Shown here one piece after another: positions 46,850 through 54,099 of a DNA stretch of 64,000 nucleotides (positions are counted from its first letter, which is position 1; each line of letters starts with the position of its first letter). Position numbers and translations under genes: made by a program. The notes beneath the pieces are model-generated. The model made no database searches. It was not told the DNA's origin and worked only from the letters and a program-made list of their open reading frames with translations. Source of the stretch: Halictus rubicundus (taxonomy: Eukaryota; Arthropoda; Insecta; Hymenoptera; Halictidae). The stretch is taken from the NCBI RefSeq assembly GCF_050948215.1, contig NW_027488577.1, forward strand, positions 1,116,001 to 1,180,000, in the 5' to 3' direction.

Positions 46850-46954
46850 AAATTCAGAAGTGGGATCTAGTGTACCAAGTGAATCGCGTGTCGAGATAGA
46901 CCTCAAGTTCGAATTTTTTTCTCTTCCTCTTCTTACGGTGCGTTGTAGTGCAAT
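46850..46954 (+). other. Leader between 5' LTR and gag
   Basis: This 105-bp untranslated stretch separates the 5' LTR from the first ATG of the gag-pol frame at 46955. It contains the primer-binding-site candidate and a pyrimidine-rich run just before the coding start. No upstream ATG in the gag frame was noticed. Confidence 0.7.
46854..46866 (+). other. Probable primer-binding site, tRNA-Leu
   Basis: TCAGAAGTGGGAT begins four bases after the LTR. It is the complement of ATCCCACTTCTGA, part of the acceptor and T arm of eukaryotic tRNA-Leu(CAA), as recalled from the conserved tRNA sequence. The five bases that would pair with the tRNA 3' end (TGGTG) are absent; the sequence there is aaaat. 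Priming would therefore need a trimmed or internally annealed tRNA. The identity should be checked against host tRNA genes. Confidence 0.6.
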
Positions 46955-49900
46955 ATGAATTCGTATACTGTCGCCGAATTAAAAGACATGCTACGCGAAA
47001 GAGAGTTGCCGACGACCGGGACGAAAATCGAGCTAATCCGCAGATTGCGTGAAGCCGACGTTCCGGAACCAACTCCCCGAGAGTACGCAGATGCCCTCGA
47101 CACTGATCTCGAGGAGCAGGAGACAATGCAGACACTGAAACAACCGGAAAACAGTGCCCTAATGTCCGAAGTGGACCTGTTACGACGAGAAAGAGTTTTA
47201 GCCGAGCGCGAAATACAGTTGTTAAGAAGGGAACTGGAAATCACACGTTTAGAAACGCCGCGAACGAGCAGTACAGTGTCAACCCGTACCCGTGAATTAA
47301 AATGGACCGAGATCAAAGACATGATCGGCGACTACGATGGAAGCAGTTATGCATTCAGAGGCTGGGATAATCAAATGCGTAAGCTGATCCGGAATTATCA
47401 ATTGGACGACCAGGCAGCGAAGGCCCTAATCTGTCAGAAGCTAAAAGGAAAGGCGCTCCGATGGTTCCACTCGCGAGAAGATTGCATAGATCTGACATGG
47501 GAGGAACTGCTGCAGGAGTTATTCGCTATGTACGGTCAGCGAATTAACACCGTAGTATTGCGGAATGAATTCGAACGACGAACGTGGAAGGTCAACGAAT
47601 CGTTCGCCGATTACGCCCACGAAAAAATAATTTTGGGTAACAGGGTACCTATAGCCGCCCATGAAACCATCGATTACATAGTGGACGGGATTCCAAGCGA
47701 AGCGTTACGTGCAGTGGCACGCGCACAACGGTTCAGGGAAACCAAGGACTTGATGGAAGCATTCGCGGAAATATCGCTGTCACCAGAACCACGACGAACG
47801 GGACAGACGCGGCATCGCGCAGAATGGACACCGATGGGCAGAACCGGGGAGTCACTCAGGCCGCAACACGTCAGGCAGGCCCGCTGCTACAATTGCAACG
47901 GCATGGGGCATTTTTCGGCAGAATGCAGACAGCCAAGGAGGGAACGAGACATCACTCGCAGAGACGGCAGCATTAGGAAAGCAGACGACGAGCGACGAGT
48001 ATCACCACAAGGGCAGGTGAACTTCGTAAGCCGAACAGCGGAGGAGGAGGATGATTTCTACCCGACGGTACAGATGACGGTGGGGGACGAAGACAAAACA
48101 ACAATCGAAGTAAGAGCGTTAATTGATACCGGTAGTCCAATCAGTTTTGTAAAACAAGGTCAGGTTCCGCGACATCTAGTTACAAAAACCGTGAAAAGTA
48201 GTAGATTTTCCGGGATAAACGATAGCACTCTGACGATTATTGGCGACATCAAAGCGAAAATAAATTTCCAGCGACGCGAACTCGATATATCACTGCGGGT
48301 TGTGACGGATGAGACAATGCGAAGTGCGTTAGTTTTAGGCCGGGATTTTATAAAATTGGCTAAGCTCTCGTTCACGGTAGACAAAGAGATCTCGGAGATA
48401 ATGAATATCGAGATAGCATCGGATACCCTTAAATCAGCGTCGCGTCCCACGATCAATAGAACGTTACCGTACGAAACGAAAGAAAAATTCTACCGGCTAT
48501 TCGAGGAAGAGTACGTTAATCCAACTCGCCCGAAACATCCGCAAACGGAAAACGTGCTAGAACTTAGACTGTCCGACAGCAAACCATTCCATTTCACGCC
48601 ACGTAGATTGTCGTTTGTAGAAAAAGACAAATTAAGGGAAATCCTGGACGACTGGTTGGCAAAAGGCGCGATTAGAGAAAGTACATCCGAATACGCGTCA
48701 CCGATTGTCTTAACGAAAAAGAAAAACGGGGAAACCCGAATGTGTATAGATTTTCGAGTACTAAACAAAGTAACGGTACGCGATAATTTTCCGTTGCCCT
48801 TAATTGAAGATCAGCTAGACCTATTACAAGGTAAAAAATACTTCTCATCGCTAGATCTGAGAGACGGATTCTTTCATATCAGAATGCACGAGGATTCGGT
48901 CAAATATACCTCGTTTGTTACGCCGTTCGGACAATATGAATGCACCAAAATGCCGTTCGGTTTAAAAGGGGGTCCCCTAAGATTCCAAAGATACGTGACA
49001 GGGATATTCAAAAATCTAATTAACAGCGGGGACGTGTCGGTATATCTAGACGATTTTTTAATTGCATCGGTAACGATCGAACACCACCTAGAAATCTTAC
49101 GAAAGGTTTTCCAGCTATGCGTCGCAAATAAGTTGGAACTACGCATGGACAAATGTAAATTTTTGGAAACAGAAATTGAATACTTGGGATATAGGGTAAC
49201 GAACGACGGCATCAGACCCACCGAACGCGGTATCGAGAATGTACAAAAATTCCCAGTTCCGCGTAACGTACGCGAAGTGCAAAGTTTTCTAGGCCTCTCT
49301 TCGTATTTCAGAAAGTTTATAGAAGGCTTTTCAATCATTGCCAAGCCTCTATATGACCTAATCAAGGAAAAATGTAAATTTAAATTTGGTCCCAAAGAAA
49401 AGGAAGCGTTTGACGCGTTAAAAGAATGCCTAATACAGGCACCCATTCTGGGAATTTACTGTCCGCGTGACGAAACAGAATTACATTGCGATGCCAGTGC
49501 GATAGGTTTCGGTGCTATTCTGTTACAGAAGAAGGCCGACCAAAAGTTCCACCCGATTTTCTATTTCTCAAAGCGCACCACGGACACCGAATCCAAATAC
49601 CATAGTTTCGAGCTAGAGACACTCGCTATAATCTACGCACTGCGCCGATTTCGCCCGTACCTATGCGGAGTGCCGTTCAAAGTAGTCACGGATTGTCAGG
49701 CGCTTAGCCTAACGCTTAAGAAAAAAGAAACAAACCCTAAAATCGCACGGTGGGCATTAGAATTACAAGACTACGATTACAAACTTGAACATAGAGCGGG
49801 TACAAGAATGAGACACGTCGATGCGTTAAGTAGACAGGTTCTAGTACTGCAGGATAACACTTTAGACAGAAATTTAGCCTTATGCCAACAACAGGACGAG

Positions 49901-50104
49901 CAAATTCAGAAAATACGTCAGAAGTTAGAAAAATCGGAAGACAAACTTTTCGAAATGATAAATGGGTCGGTTTACCGCAAAATGGACGATCGCGCTTTGT
50001 TTTTTGTTCCGGAAACGTTAGAAGGCAGTATAATGCATCAATACCATAATGAGCTAGGGCATGTCGGACCAGAGAAAACAATAACAAGTATTATGAACCC
50101 CTAG
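46955..50104 (+). CDS. gag-pol: Gag-PR-RT-RNase H polyprotein with start of integrase
   Basis: This 1049-residue frame carries capsid, protease and polymerase functions without a gag/pol frameshift. Residues 1-35 form a SAP-like DNA-binding domain (AELKDMLRERELPTTGTK, then ELIRRL). A charged helical stretch follows at about 55-100. The retrotransposon Gag core lies at about 117-270. A CCHC zinc knuckle has C311, C314, H319 and C324. The aspartic protease motif DTG is at 391-393. The RT has catalytic D634 (SSLDLRDGFF) and YLDD at 697-700. RNase H shows D846, E888, D913 and D956. The frame ends inside the integrase zinc finger, after H1031 and H1036, at a TAG (50102-50104) followed by a C-rich run. 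The rest of integrase is in the +1 frame. Start chosen: first in-frame ATG, giving a complete SAP domain. Apart from the end, all catalytic residues look intact. Confidence 0.93.
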   Translation: MNSYTVAELKDMLRERELPTTGTKIELIRRLREADVPEPTPREYADALDTDLEEQETMQTLKQPENSALMSEVDLLRRERVLAEREIQLLRRELEITRLETPRTSSTVSTRTRELKWTEIKDMIGDYDGSSYAFRGWDNQMRKLIRNYQLDDQAAKALICQKLKGKALRWFHSREDCIDLTWEELLQELFAMYGQRINTVVLRNEFERRTWKVNESFADYAHEKIILGNRVPIAAHETIDYIVDGIPSEALRAVARAQRFRETKDLMEAFAEISLSPEPRRTGQTRHRAEWTPMGRTGESLRPQHVRQARCYNCNGMGHFSAECRQPRRERDITRRDGSIRKADDERRVSPQGQVNFVSRTAEEEDDFYPTVQMTVGDEDKTTIEVRALIDTGSPISFVKQGQVPRHLVTKTVKSSRFSGINDSTLTIIGDIKAKINFQRRELDISLRVVTDETMRSALVLGRDFIKLAKLSFTVDKEISEIMNIEIASDTLKSASRPTINRTLPYETKEKFYRLFEEEYVNPTRPKHPQTENVLELRLSDSKPFHFTPRRLSFVEKDKLREILDDWLAKGAIRESTSEYASPIVLTKKKNGETRMCIDFRVLNKVTVRDNFPLPLIEDQLDLLQGKKYFSSLDLRDGFFHIRMHEDSVKYTSFVTPFGQYECTKMPFGLKGGPLRFQRYVTGIFKNLINSGDVSVYLDDFLIASVTIEHHLEILRKVFQLCVANKLELRMDKCKFLETEIEYLGYRVTNDGIRPTERGIENVQKFPVPRNVREVQSFLGLSSYFRKFIEGFSIIAKPLYDLIKEKCKFKFGPKEKEAFDALKECLIQAPILGIYCPRDETELHCDASAIGFGAILLQKKADQKFHPIFYFSKRTTDTESKYHSFELETLAIIYALRRFRPYLCGVPFKVVTDCQALSLTLKKKETNPKIARWALELQDYDYKLEHRAGTRMRHVDALSRQVLVLQDNTLDRNLALCQQQDEQIQKIRQKLEKSEDKLFEMINGSVYRKMDDRALFFVPETLEGSIMHQYHNELGHVGPEKTITSIMNP

Positions 50105-50120
50105 CCCCCCGGACCCCCCT
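50097..50120 (+). other. C-rich frame junction in integrase zinc finger
   Basis: The gag-pol frame runs CCC TAG at 50099-50104. The integrase frame (+1) is open from 50097, so the two overlap by 8 nt. Between the TAG and the conserved Tyr-Trp codons at 50121 lies a run of two C6 tracts around GGA. Related elements have few or no residues here, so it looks like an insertion of about 16-22 bp or an assembly error. CCC-TAG-C could also let tRNA-Pro slip +1 to CCT, as at other stop-dependent +1 sites. That would add a proline-rich insert inside the finger, which seems unlikely to be functional. Confidence 0.6.
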
Positions 50121-50135
50121 TACTGGTTCCCTAGC

Positions 50136-51095
50136 ATGAGGGAAAAAGTTATGAAGCATGTTAAGAATTGTTTAAAGTGCATAGCATTTTCACCGAAATC
50201 CGGACGGCAAGAGGGCATGTTACACGAAATACCGAAAGATAATAAACCGTTTTCTACACTGCACATTGATCACCTAGGACCTATGTCGAAGAAACAGTCT
50301 GTAAAGTACCGCTACATTCTCTTAGTAGTAGATGGCTTTACAAAATATACAAAAATATACCCCACAAAAAGTACGAGTACCGCCGAGGTAATTAAGTGTT
50401 TGAAACATCATTTCGCGACCTACAGTAGACCATTGCGCATTGTATCAGACAGAGGCAGCTGTTTTACCGCGCACGAGTTCGAACATTTCTTAAAAGATCA
50501 CGATGTACAACACATTAAAATCGCAACCGCAATGCCGCAGGCAAATGGCCAAGCGGAAAGAATGAACCGTACTATCATCCCAATGATATCAAAATTAGTC
50601 GACGAACGTAACGCGCATTGGTACGAAGTACTCGAAGAAGTAGAGTTCGCCATAAATAATTCTGTCAACAAGTCGACCGGTGAAACCCCCAGCGTATTAT
50701 TGTACGGAGTGCCCCAACGCGGAAAAGCGATCGACGCCGTCAGAAATATACTCGAGTCTTCCGGAGCTTTAAAAACTGAGCGAAATCTAAATAAGACACG
50801 TGAGAAGGCGGCTTTACGAATACACCAAAGTTTTAACGCCAATAAAAAGTTGTACGATAAAAAGCGTAAACCAGCCTTACAGTACGAAGTCGGGGATAAG
50901 GTAATGATAGCAAATTTTGTAAATTCCAGTGACTGCACCAAGCTGGTACCGAAATTTAAGGGGCCGTACGAGGTGGCACGCGTTTTGCGAAACGACCGAT
51001 ATATTGTCAAAGATATCGAGGGATTCCAGATCACCCAAGTACCGTATCAGGGGACGTGGGCTGCGTGCAATATGCGTCCCTGGCTATCCAGTTAA
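50136..51095 (+). CDS. Integrase (pol C-terminal part)
   Basis: The frame encodes most of a Ty3/gypsy integrase, which inserts the cDNA into chromosomes. The ATG at 50136 lies inside the conserved finger, so it is not the natural start; the open frame reaches back to 50097 and should continue the upstream polyprotein. The second half of the HHCC finger is present (NCLKC near residues 14-18). The DDE catalytic triad is D45 (HIDHLGP), D105 (VSDRGS) and E141 (NGQAERMNR), with 35 residues between the last two. The C-terminal SH3-like region has KGPYEV (GPY/F type). There is no chromodomain. The frame ends with TAA 153 bp before the 3' LTR. Confidence 0.9.
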   Translation: MREKVMKHVKNCLKCIAFSPKSGRQEGMLHEIPKDNKPFSTLHIDHLGPMSKKQSVKYRYILLVVDGFTKYTKIYPTKSTSTAEVIKCLKHHFATYSRPLRIVSDRGSCFTAHEFEHFLKDHDVQHIKIATAMPQANGQAERMNRTIIPMISKLVDERNAHWYEVLEEVEFAINNSVNKSTGETPSVLLYGVPQRGKAIDAVRNILESSGALKTERNLNKTREKAALRIHQSFNANKKLYDKKRKPALQYEVGDKVMIANFVNSSDCTKLVPKFKGPYEVARVLRNDRYIVKDIEGFQITQVPYQGTWAACNMRPWLSS

Positions 51096-51248
51096 ACATC
51101 CGTGCCAAAGATCCATCATTTTATACGATTATTGTAAGATTTATGCGTTACTAGTATTAGGTATATAGTATAAATAGCGCCGGTATTCATAAGTAGTTTA
51201 AGACGTATTAGTTTAATCGGGACGATTAAAAGGTCAGGATGGCCGAAT
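51096..51248 (+). other. 3' untranslated stretch before 3' LTR; no env
   Basis: These 153 bp separate the integrase stop from the 3' LTR. No coding potential for an envelope protein is present. A short purine run, aaaagg, at about 51228-51233 is the best polypurine-tract candidate, but it lies 15 bp from the LTR instead of abutting it. The bases between are tRNA-like (next entry). Confidence 0.65.
51233..51246 (+). other. 14-nt tRNA-Leu 5'-end sequence beside 3' LTR
   Basis: GTCAGGATGGCCGA equals positions 1-14 of eukaryotic tRNA-Leu(CAA), in sense orientation, as recalled from the conserved tRNA. It ends two bases before the 3' LTR, where a polypurine tract would be expected. With the following bases it reads TGGCCGAATTG, which fits the Pol III A-box consensus TRGYNNARNNG. 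The primer-site candidate at the other end of the element matches the 3' arm of the same tRNA, which argues against chance. Confidence 0.55.
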
Positions 51249-51407
51249 TGTAGGGATACGCACGTGTGCGATCGGCAAGCGCGGCGGCAACGCGCGACAT
51301 TGTAGTTGCCGGCCAAAACAACCGACGATCTCGGCGGAACGCGGCGGCCGCCAAAGACGCCCTTTGGTGATCTGCCGACTTCGTCATACAATGTATGCGC
51401 GATCAAG

Positions 51408-51442
51408 TATAAAAGGACTGCATCGACCGAGAAGATTCATTC
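51408..51442 (+). promoter_or_regulatory. 3' LTR core promoter copy
   Basis: TATAAAA is at 51408-51414 and TCATTC at 51437-51442, with the same spacing as in the 5' LTR. If active, it would drive transcription rightward into the satellite, making G-rich strand RNA. That consequence is inference. Confidence 0.6.
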
Positions 51443-51476
51443 AAAATCTCGCCGTCGAACACGCGCCGTCGACATA

Positions 51477-51482
51477 AATAAA
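51477..51482 (+). terminator. Polyadenylation signal AATAAA in 3' LTR
   Basis: AATAAA in the R region of the 3' LTR is the expected end signal of the element transcript. Cleavage would be expected in the following 10-30 bp, near the LTR end. Confidence 0.65.
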
Positions 51483-51512
51483 GTATACGTTTAACAGTTA
51501 CTCGCCCCTACA

Positions 51513-51516
51513 TAGG
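51513..51516. repeat. Target-site duplication, right copy (TAGG)
   Basis: TAGG follows the CA end of the 3' LTR and equals the four bases before the 5' LTR. Extending to five bases breaks the match (ATAGG on the left, TAGGA on the right), so the duplication is 4 bp, within the range for Ty3/gypsy integrases. Confidence 0.75.
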
Positions 51517-52561
51517 ATAGGATGGAGGATAGGATAGGATAGAGGATAAGATAGGATAGAGGATAGGATAGGATAGAGGATACGATAGGATAGAGGATAG
51601 GATAGGATTGAGGATAGGATAGGAAAGAGGACAGGATCTGATACAGGATACGATATTATAGAGGATACGATATTATAGAAGATAGGATAGGATAGAGGAT
51701 AGGATAGGATAGAGGATAGGATAGGATAGAGGATAGGATTGGAGAGAGGATAGGATAGGACAGAGGATAGGATAGAATAGAGGATAGGATAGGATAGAGG
51801 ATAGGATAGGATAGTTGATAGGATAGGATAGGATAGAGGATACGATAGGATAGAGGATAGGATAGGATTGAGGATAGGATAGGAAAGAGGACAGGATCTG
51901 ATACAGGATACGATATTATAGAGGATACGATATTATAGAAGATAGGATAGGATAGAGGATAGGATAGGATAGAGGATAGGATAGGATAGAGGATAGGATT
52001 GGAGAGAGGATAGGATAGGACAGAGGATAGGATAGGATAGATGATAGGATAGGATAGAGGATAGGATAGGATAGAGGATAGGATAGGATAGAGGATAGGA
52101 TAGGAGAGAGGATAGGATAGGATTGAGGATATAATAGGATAAGGGATAGGATATAGGATTGGATAGGATAGAGAATAGGATAGGATAGATGATACTATAG
52201 GATAGAGGATAGGATAGGATGGAGGATAGGATAGGATAAGGGATAGGATATAGGATAGGATAGGATAGAGGATAGGATAGGATAGAGGATAGGATAGGAT
52301 AGAGGATAGGATAGGAGAGAGGATAGGATAGGACAGAGGATAGGATAGGATAGAGGATAGGATAGGATAGAGGATAGGATATAGGATTGGATAGGATAGA
52401 GGATAGGATCGGATAGAGGATAGGATAGGATAGAGGATAGGATAGGATAGAGTATAGGATAGGATAGAGGATAGGATAGGATATAGGATTGGATAGGATA
52501 GAGGATAGGATCGGATAGAGGATAGGATAGGATAGAGGATAGGATAGGATAGAGGATAGGA
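51513..52561 (+). repeat. 17-bp satellite array (between the two retroelements)
   Basis: About 1.05 kb of the same 17- and 12-bp monomers, in the same orientation. The first bases, TAGG, are the right copy of the LTR element's target-site duplication. Within it, a segment with gacaggatctgatacagg appears twice about 250 bp apart (near 51630 and 51890). It contains no gene. Confidence 0.95.
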
Positions 52562-52565
52562 TGAG

Positions 52566-53645
52566 GTGTCCGTCGAGAAAACCAGGGCCATGTGGTTTCT
52601 CCGCTCGGCCCGGTTGGCGGCGCCTCCCCAGTGCTGGATCTGCGTGGGGGAGGGGATGGTCAGGGTCGGGTCCCAGATGCGGTACCTGGGACTCGAGCTT
52701 GACGGCCGGTGGCGTTTTGACCGCCACCTTGAGTCGCTGGCGCCCCGGGCGGAGATGGCGACCGCTGCGCTCGGGCGCCTTCTCCCGAATCTCGGGGGAC
52801 CCTGTGGACGGGTGCGTCGTCTGTTCGCGGTGGTGGTGCGAGTTTTGGTCCTGTACGGAGCCCCTGTATGGGCGCGCGATGTCTTGGCTAGGGGGCGCAG
52901 TGGCGGCACACGGTCGCTGCTGCGTCGCATCGAGCGCAGGCTGGCCATAGGCATCGTGCGGGGGTACCGCACCATTTCATACGCGACGGCGATGGTGATG
53001 TCGGGGCTGATCCCCCTCGAGCTGGAGGCCCGCGTGTTGGCGGATGTGCATACGCACTCCAGGGAACTCCGGCTCCGGGGGGTGGCCCCGGATCAGGCGC
53101 GGCTCATGGTGGATGAGCTCAGGCGACATGCTCGGCGGCACGCAGCCCGGGAGTGGCGCGATAGCCTTCCCGGGACGAGGGAGGGCGAGAGGCGGGCCGT
53201 TCGGGCCATCCTCCCGGTGTTCGATCAATGGAACAGGGGATGGATGGGGCATAGGGTCTCCTACCGTGTGACGCAGGTGATGAGCGGGCACGGGTGCTTC
53301 GGCGACTACCTGTGTCGCATCGGGAGGGAGACCGAGGAGGCGTGTCACCACTGCGGCGGGCCGCGGGACACGGCGCAACACACTCTGGAGGAGTGTCCGG
53401 CATGGGGGGGAGAGCGCCGTGCCCTGCGGCGCGCGGTGGGCCACGACCTCTCGCTCCCGGCTGTCGTCGCTGCGGCAGCCGGTGGCGTGGAGGCGTGGAG
53501 GGGGTTCGCTTCCTTCTGCGAGCGGGTTATGCTGCGGAAGGAGGCTGCGGAACGGGATCGGGAGCGTAATCACGATCCCGGCCGAAGGGGGGGGAGGCGC
53601 CGCAGGGTACGCCCCGGGGGCGTACCCCCGTTGCGACGCCTCTGA
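52566..53645 (+). pseudogene. LINE ORF2 C-terminal fragment (RT end plus zinc knuckle)
   Basis: The open frame is 359 codons and starts mid-protein. The 5' truncation cuts just after the RT catalytic region, and the first residues (VSVEKTRAM) match the segment that follows it in R1-clade elements. Then come MRYLGLELDG, RRLFAVVVRVLVLYGAPVW and RRIERRLAIGIVRGYRTISYA, characteristic of the R1/TRAS RT thumb and connector. A C-terminal CCHC knuckle has C260, C263, H272 and C277 (C-X2-C-X8-H-X4-C). The frame ends with TGA at 53643-53645 and has no internal stop. No ATG-initiated natural start exists, so the fragment is not expected to make a functional enzyme. High GC and many CpGs set it apart from the flanks. 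Confidence 0.85.
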
Positions 53646-54057
53646 CGCGAGCGGGGACGCCCTTGATGATCTCGAGGCGGGGGATCGGATATCCCCTTAC
53701 ACTCGGTCACCAACGGCGTCCCCGGAGGCCGCCGGGCATCTCGGGCGGGGGCCCGGAAGCTCATCGGGCGGCCTAACAGGGGGGGAAGGCGCCACGTCGT
53801 CCGTTGCGTGGTGCCTTCGGATAGAGTAGGTACGGGAGGGGGCCGCGTCCCCCCCCCTGGGTGGTATGCTAAGGCGGGGGCACACCGGATTGACATGCGC
53901 GCGCAGAGCACGGGTGCCCCCAGGAGTCTAGGGACGGACGGGGAGGAGTTAGTGGGTATACTCGGCGTTGCACCAACCAGCCGAGGAGTCCCACATAACC
54001 CGGACCACCCCCCCCCCCCGGGGGGGTTCGGGTATCCGTAACGAGATTACCTCCTCG
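53646..54057 (+). other. LINE 3' untranslated region
   Basis: About 410 bp of GC-rich, non-coding sequence lies between the ORF2 stop and the poly(A) tail. Near its end a run of 12 C (54008-54019) is directly followed by 7 G (54020-54026), able to form a hairpin. Open frames on either strand are short and unlike known proteins. R1-clade 3' UTRs are recognised by their own RT, so a structured end is plausible. Confidence 0.7.
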
Positions 54058-54080
54058 AAAAAAAAAAAAAAAAAAAAAAA
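54058..54080 (+). other. Poly(A) tail of the LINE
   Basis: There are 23 A residues directly followed by taggatagagg. The tail fixes the 3' end and orientation of the element. Its length and lack of interruptions suggest a fairly recent insertion. Confidence 0.92.
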
Positions 54081-54099
54081 TAGGATAGAGGATAGGATA

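Larger units (their letters stand above)
46585..51512 (+). mobile_element. Ty3/gypsy-type LTR retrotransposon, nearly complete
   Basis: This 4928-bp element sits inside the satellite. In order it has a 5' LTR, a short leader with a tRNA-Leu-like primer site, a Gag-PR-RT-RNase H frame, an integrase frame, a short 3' untranslated stretch and a 3' LTR. The PR-RT-RH-IN order and the integrase GPY/F-like motif (KGPYEV) are typical of Ty3/gypsy (Metaviridae). The RT block looks closest to insect mdg3/micropia-type elements, by recollection only. No env-like frame and no chromodomain follow the integrase. The LTRs differ by a single base, so insertion was recent. The one clear defect, or possible frameshift site, is the C-rich junction at 50097-50120. 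Confidence 0.95.
51249..51512 (+). repeat. 3' LTR (264 bp)
   Basis: It is the same as the 5' LTR apart from one missing A near 51278, with identical TGTAGGG/CCCTACA ends. It lies directly against satellite on its right side. Near identity means little time has passed since insertion, or that gene conversion has kept the LTRs alike. Confidence 0.97.
52562..54080 (+). mobile_element. 5'-truncated R1-clade LINE (TRAS/SART/R1-like)
   Basis: This GC-rich 1.5-kb segment contrasts sharply with the flanking satellite. It has the C-terminal part of a non-LTR retrotransposon ORF2, a 3' UTR and a 23-A tail, the typical result of incomplete target-primed reverse transcription. Everything 5' of the end of RT is missing: ORF1, endonuclease and the RT catalytic core. 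The left junction reads gaggatagga then tgagg, and the poly(A) runs straight into taggatagagg. Joining the flanks recreates a normal 17-bp register with no obvious target duplication, although one equal to a monomer multiple would be hidden. R1-clade elements include telomere-repeat-specific TRAS and SART; assignment within the clade is unproved. Confidence 0.88.

Noticed and set aside
46854..50087. Antisense frames opposite gag-pol
   Set aside because: The sense strand carries all known motifs. The antisense frames are short shadows without domains.
50498..51034. 178-residue antisense frame opposite integrase
   Set aside because: It is a shadow of the integrase frame with its DDE motif; nothing recognisable is on the opposite strand.
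50850..51095. Chromodomain at the integrase C terminus
   Set aside because: The sequence ends soon after the GPY/F-type SH3-like region. No chromodomain aromatic cage pattern was seen.
51096..51248. An env gene that would make the LTR element an errantivirus-like retrovirus
   Set aside because: Only 153 bp lie between integrase and the LTR, with no suitable open frame.
51233..51260. A complete tRNA-Leu gene at the 3' LTR junction
   Set aside because: Only the first 14 nt match. No anticodon arm or B box follows; the sequence continues as LTR.
52977..53911. Antisense and alternative frames in the LINE and its 3' UTR
   Set aside because: High GC lowers stop frequency. Only the frame beginning at 52566 has RT and zinc-knuckle motifs.
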